A stretch of DNA of 40,824 nucleotides, from NCBI GenBank assembly GCA_028706195.1, contig JAQWBU010000003.1, positions 1 through 40,824 on the forward strand, read 5' to 3'. The notes beneath the pieces were generated by a model that made no database searches, was not told the DNA's origin, and was given only the letters and a program-made list of their open reading frames with translations. Made by a program: the position numbers and the translations under genes. This DNA comes from Eubacteriales bacterium (lineage in GTDB: Bacteria; Bacillota; Clostridia; Saccharofermentanales; DTU023). This document shows, one piece after another, positions 38,697-40,824 of the stretch. Numbering within the stretch: position 1 is the stretch's first letter; each line of letters opens with the position of its first letter.

Positions 38697-39632
38697 GTGG
38701 AGAAAATGCTTGAAAGCAAGGATCTACTTGGTCTTCAGGAAACAAGCAGAAATGATATCGAACTAATCCTGGATACAGCCGACATGATGCGGTACATACT
38801 TGACTCTCCGACAAAGAAGACTGCACATTTGGCAGGGAAAACAGTTGTTCTATTTTTTCTAGAGAATAGTACCAGAACCAGACTTTCTTTTGAAATGGCC
38901 TGCAAATATCTGGGAGCTAATTCTTCCAATATTTCTGGTTCGGGAAGTTCCATTCACAAAGGCGAGAATTTGTATGACACTGTGAAGACGATTGATGTTA
39001 TGGCGACTGATCTGCTTGTAATGCGACACAATCAAAGCGGCGCTCCTCATTTAATAGCTCCCTTAATTTCAGCCAGTGTAATTTACGGCGGTGATGGCAT
39101 GAACGAACATCCTACTCTAGCTCTTCTCGACATGCTGACTATCCGCGAATATAAAGGAAAGATTGAAGGTCTGCGGGTAGCCATCGCAGGTGATGCCCTG
39201 CACAGCAGAGTTGTGCGCTCCAATATCTGGGGTTTGTCAAAAATGGGTGCAGAGGTGCGGGTGGCAGCACCACCAACTATGATGCCGCGACATCTCGATC
39301 ATATGCCATGTATGATCTGCCACGACGTGCGAGAGGCATGCGAAGATGCAGATGTAGTGATTGGACTTCGCGTCCAGCTCGAACGACAGAAAAGCGCACT
39401 CTTTCCCAGCATTCGCGAGTATGCTCATTTTTTCGGCATTGATGAAGAGGTGCTGGACTGCGCCAAAGAAGATGCCATCATTATGCACCCGGGACCCTGC
39501 AACCATGGAGTTGAAATGCCTACATCTGTTCATGAGCATGAAAGATCGGTCATTCACCAACAGGTCACGAACGGTGTCGCAGTGCGCATGGCTCTTTTGT
39601 ATCTTTTGCAGGCAAGGAGAAATGCCCAATGA
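38697..39632 (+). CDS. pyrB: Aspartate carbamoyltransferase catalytic subunit
   Basis: FFLENSTRTRLSFEMACKYLGA, HPTLALLDMLTI, MHPGPCNHGVEM. GTG start. Confidence 0.96.
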   Translation: MEKMLESKDLLGLQETSRNDIELILDTADMMRYILDSPTKKTAHLAGKTVVLFFLENSTRTRLSFEMACKYLGANSSNISGSGSSIHKGENLYDTVKTIDVMATDLLVMRHNQSGAPHLIAPLISASVIYGGDGMNEHPTLALLDMLTIREYKGKIEGLRVAIAGDALHSRVVRSNIWGLSKMGAEVRVAAPPTMMPRHLDHMPCMICHDVREACEDADVVIGLRVQLERQKSALFPSIREYAHFFGIDEEVLDCAKEDAIIMHPGPCNHGVEMPTSVHEHERSVIHQQVTNGVAVRMALLYLLQARRNAQ

Positions 39633-40824
39633 TAAAGAAAAAGTTGAGTCACTTGAAAGCAGCGAATTTTGTGCTGCGTAATGTACGCGTTGTAGATCCC
39701 TACTCTGGAAAAGACGAACTTGGGGATCTTGCTATCAAAGAAGGAATCGTGATCGCAGCTGATGAAGCAGATACTTTGCCCGAGATTGATGCCCGGAGAT
39801 TGATTGCTGTTCCGGGTCTGACTGATGCACACGTTCACCTCCGAGAACCAGGCCAGGAGTATAAAGAAGATCTTGTTTCGGGCACACGCGCCGCAGCTCA
39901 CGGAGGAATCGTCCAACTTGCCTGTATGCCCAACACCCAGCCGGTAGTGGACAATCCTGCTCTGATATCATATCTGATCGATAGAGCAGAGACAGCAGGC
40001 TATTGTGAAGTATTGCCGATAGGTGCCGTGAGCAAAGGGCTGGCCGGAGTGGAACTGGCAGAGATCGGGCTGATGCGCGATGCAGGAGCGGTGGCTTTCA
40101 GTGATGACGGCAGAGCGATTGAAAGAGCTGAGATGATGCGAAAAGCTATGATTTATGCTCAGGCTTTCGGCTGTACTTTGCACTCACACTGTGAAGATAG
40201 CAGTCTGGCCGAGGGCGGAAGTATGAATGAGAGCTGGGTCTCTACAGAAATGGGGCTTTTCGGTATCCCCACTCTGGCAGAGGATGTCATGATAGCGCGC
40301 GATCTTCTGATTTCCGAATACTATGACTGTCCTATCCATATCTGTCATGTCAGCACTGCTACCGGTATCTCCATGATCAGAGATGCCAAAGCCAGAGGAG
40401 TACAGGTTACTGCAGAAACTTGTCCGCATTATTTCACCTTCACCGATGCTTCTGTGCGCGGTTTTCGTAGCAATTTCAAAATGAATCCACCCTTGCGCAG
40501 TGAAAAAGATCGTCTGGCAGTCTTGGAAGGGATCTGTGACGGAACAATTGACGTCATTGTGAGCGATCATGCCCCCCATCACAGAGATGAAAAGGAAGTG
40601 GAATTTGCACTGGCTTTAAATGGAGTAATCGGTTTGGAAACTCTGTGGCCTGTAGTCTACAAGGAATTAGTGCTGAGCAGGAGGCTAAATTTGATGGAAG
40701 CGCTGAACTTGCTCTGCGTAAATCCACGCCGGCTGCTTCATCAGGATGATATCCCGATCATGGAGGGTGAGAAAGCAAATCTGATGCTCTTCGCGGAACA
40801 TGAAGTCTTTGTTTACGATAAAGA
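39629..40824 (+). CDS. pyrC: Dihydroorotase, 3'-truncated by window end
   Basis: ATG overlaps the pyrB stop (ATGA); GLTDAHVHLREPGQEYKEDLVSGTRAAAHGG, VIVSDHAPHHRDEK; no stop before window end so absent from the + ORF track. Confidence 0.95.
   Translation, partial: MIKKKLSHLKAANFVLRNVRVVDPYSGKDELGDLAIKEGIVIAADEADTLPEIDARRLIAVPGLTDAHVHLREPGQEYKEDLVSGTRAAAHGGIVQLACMPNTQPVVDNPALISYLIDRAETAGYCEVLPIGAVSKGLAGVELAEIGLMRDAGAVAFSDDGRAIERAEMMRKAMIYAQAFGCTLHSHCEDSSLAEGGSMNESWVSTEMGLFGIPTLAEDVMIARDLLISEYYDCPIHICHVSTATGISMIRDAKARGVQVTAETCPHYFTFTDASVRGFRSNFKMNPPLRSEKDRLAVLEGICDGTIDVIVSDHAPHHRDEKEVEFALALNGVIGLETLWPVVYKELVLSRRLNLMEALNLLCVNPRRLLHQDDIPIMEGEKANLMLFAEHEVFVYDK

Overview
This window reads as a compact chromosomal segment of a low-to-mid GC anaerobic Firmicute (Clostridia-like amino-acid fermenter; taxon inferred from gene content only). 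Left to right: 3' part of an ABC transporter (+); ylxP/DUF503, Gfo/Idh/MocA oxidoreductase and TetR regulator (-); a three-gene proton-translocating transhydrogenase locus pntAA-pntAB-pntB (+), whose beta subunit carries THREE tandem NADP(H)-binding (dIII) domains; an AmmeMemoRadiSam pair (-); cysE and cysK (-); the str genes rpsL-rpsG-fusA-tuf (+); lon (+); a glycine reductase operon grdX-grdE-grdB(Sec)-trxB-trxA-grdA(Sec)-grdC-grdD (+); a DUF2156 protein (+); selenium genes selB, selA, DUF3343, yedF, yedE (-), a cysteine desulfurase-family gene (+) and selD(Sec) (-); a diacylglycerol kinase-like gene and a LysR regulator (-); and a PyrR-type attenuator followed by pyrR-pyrB-pyrC (+, pyrC cut by the window end). 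Three in-frame UGA codons (grdB, grdA, selD) are read as selenocysteine. The six-frame track therefore splits or truncates these genes. The best candidate for something undescribed is the triple-dIII PntB: all three copies share a substituted cofactor-specificity loop, and the membrane domain has Asn at the E. coli beta-His91 position. Secondary points are matching GGA-triloop bSECIS candidates in grdB and selD, hairpins in nearly every grd intercistronic gap, an 11-bp hairpin just before the DUF3343 gene, and a Cys-rich tail on CysE. No CRISPR array, rRNA, tRNA or mobile element was recognised.
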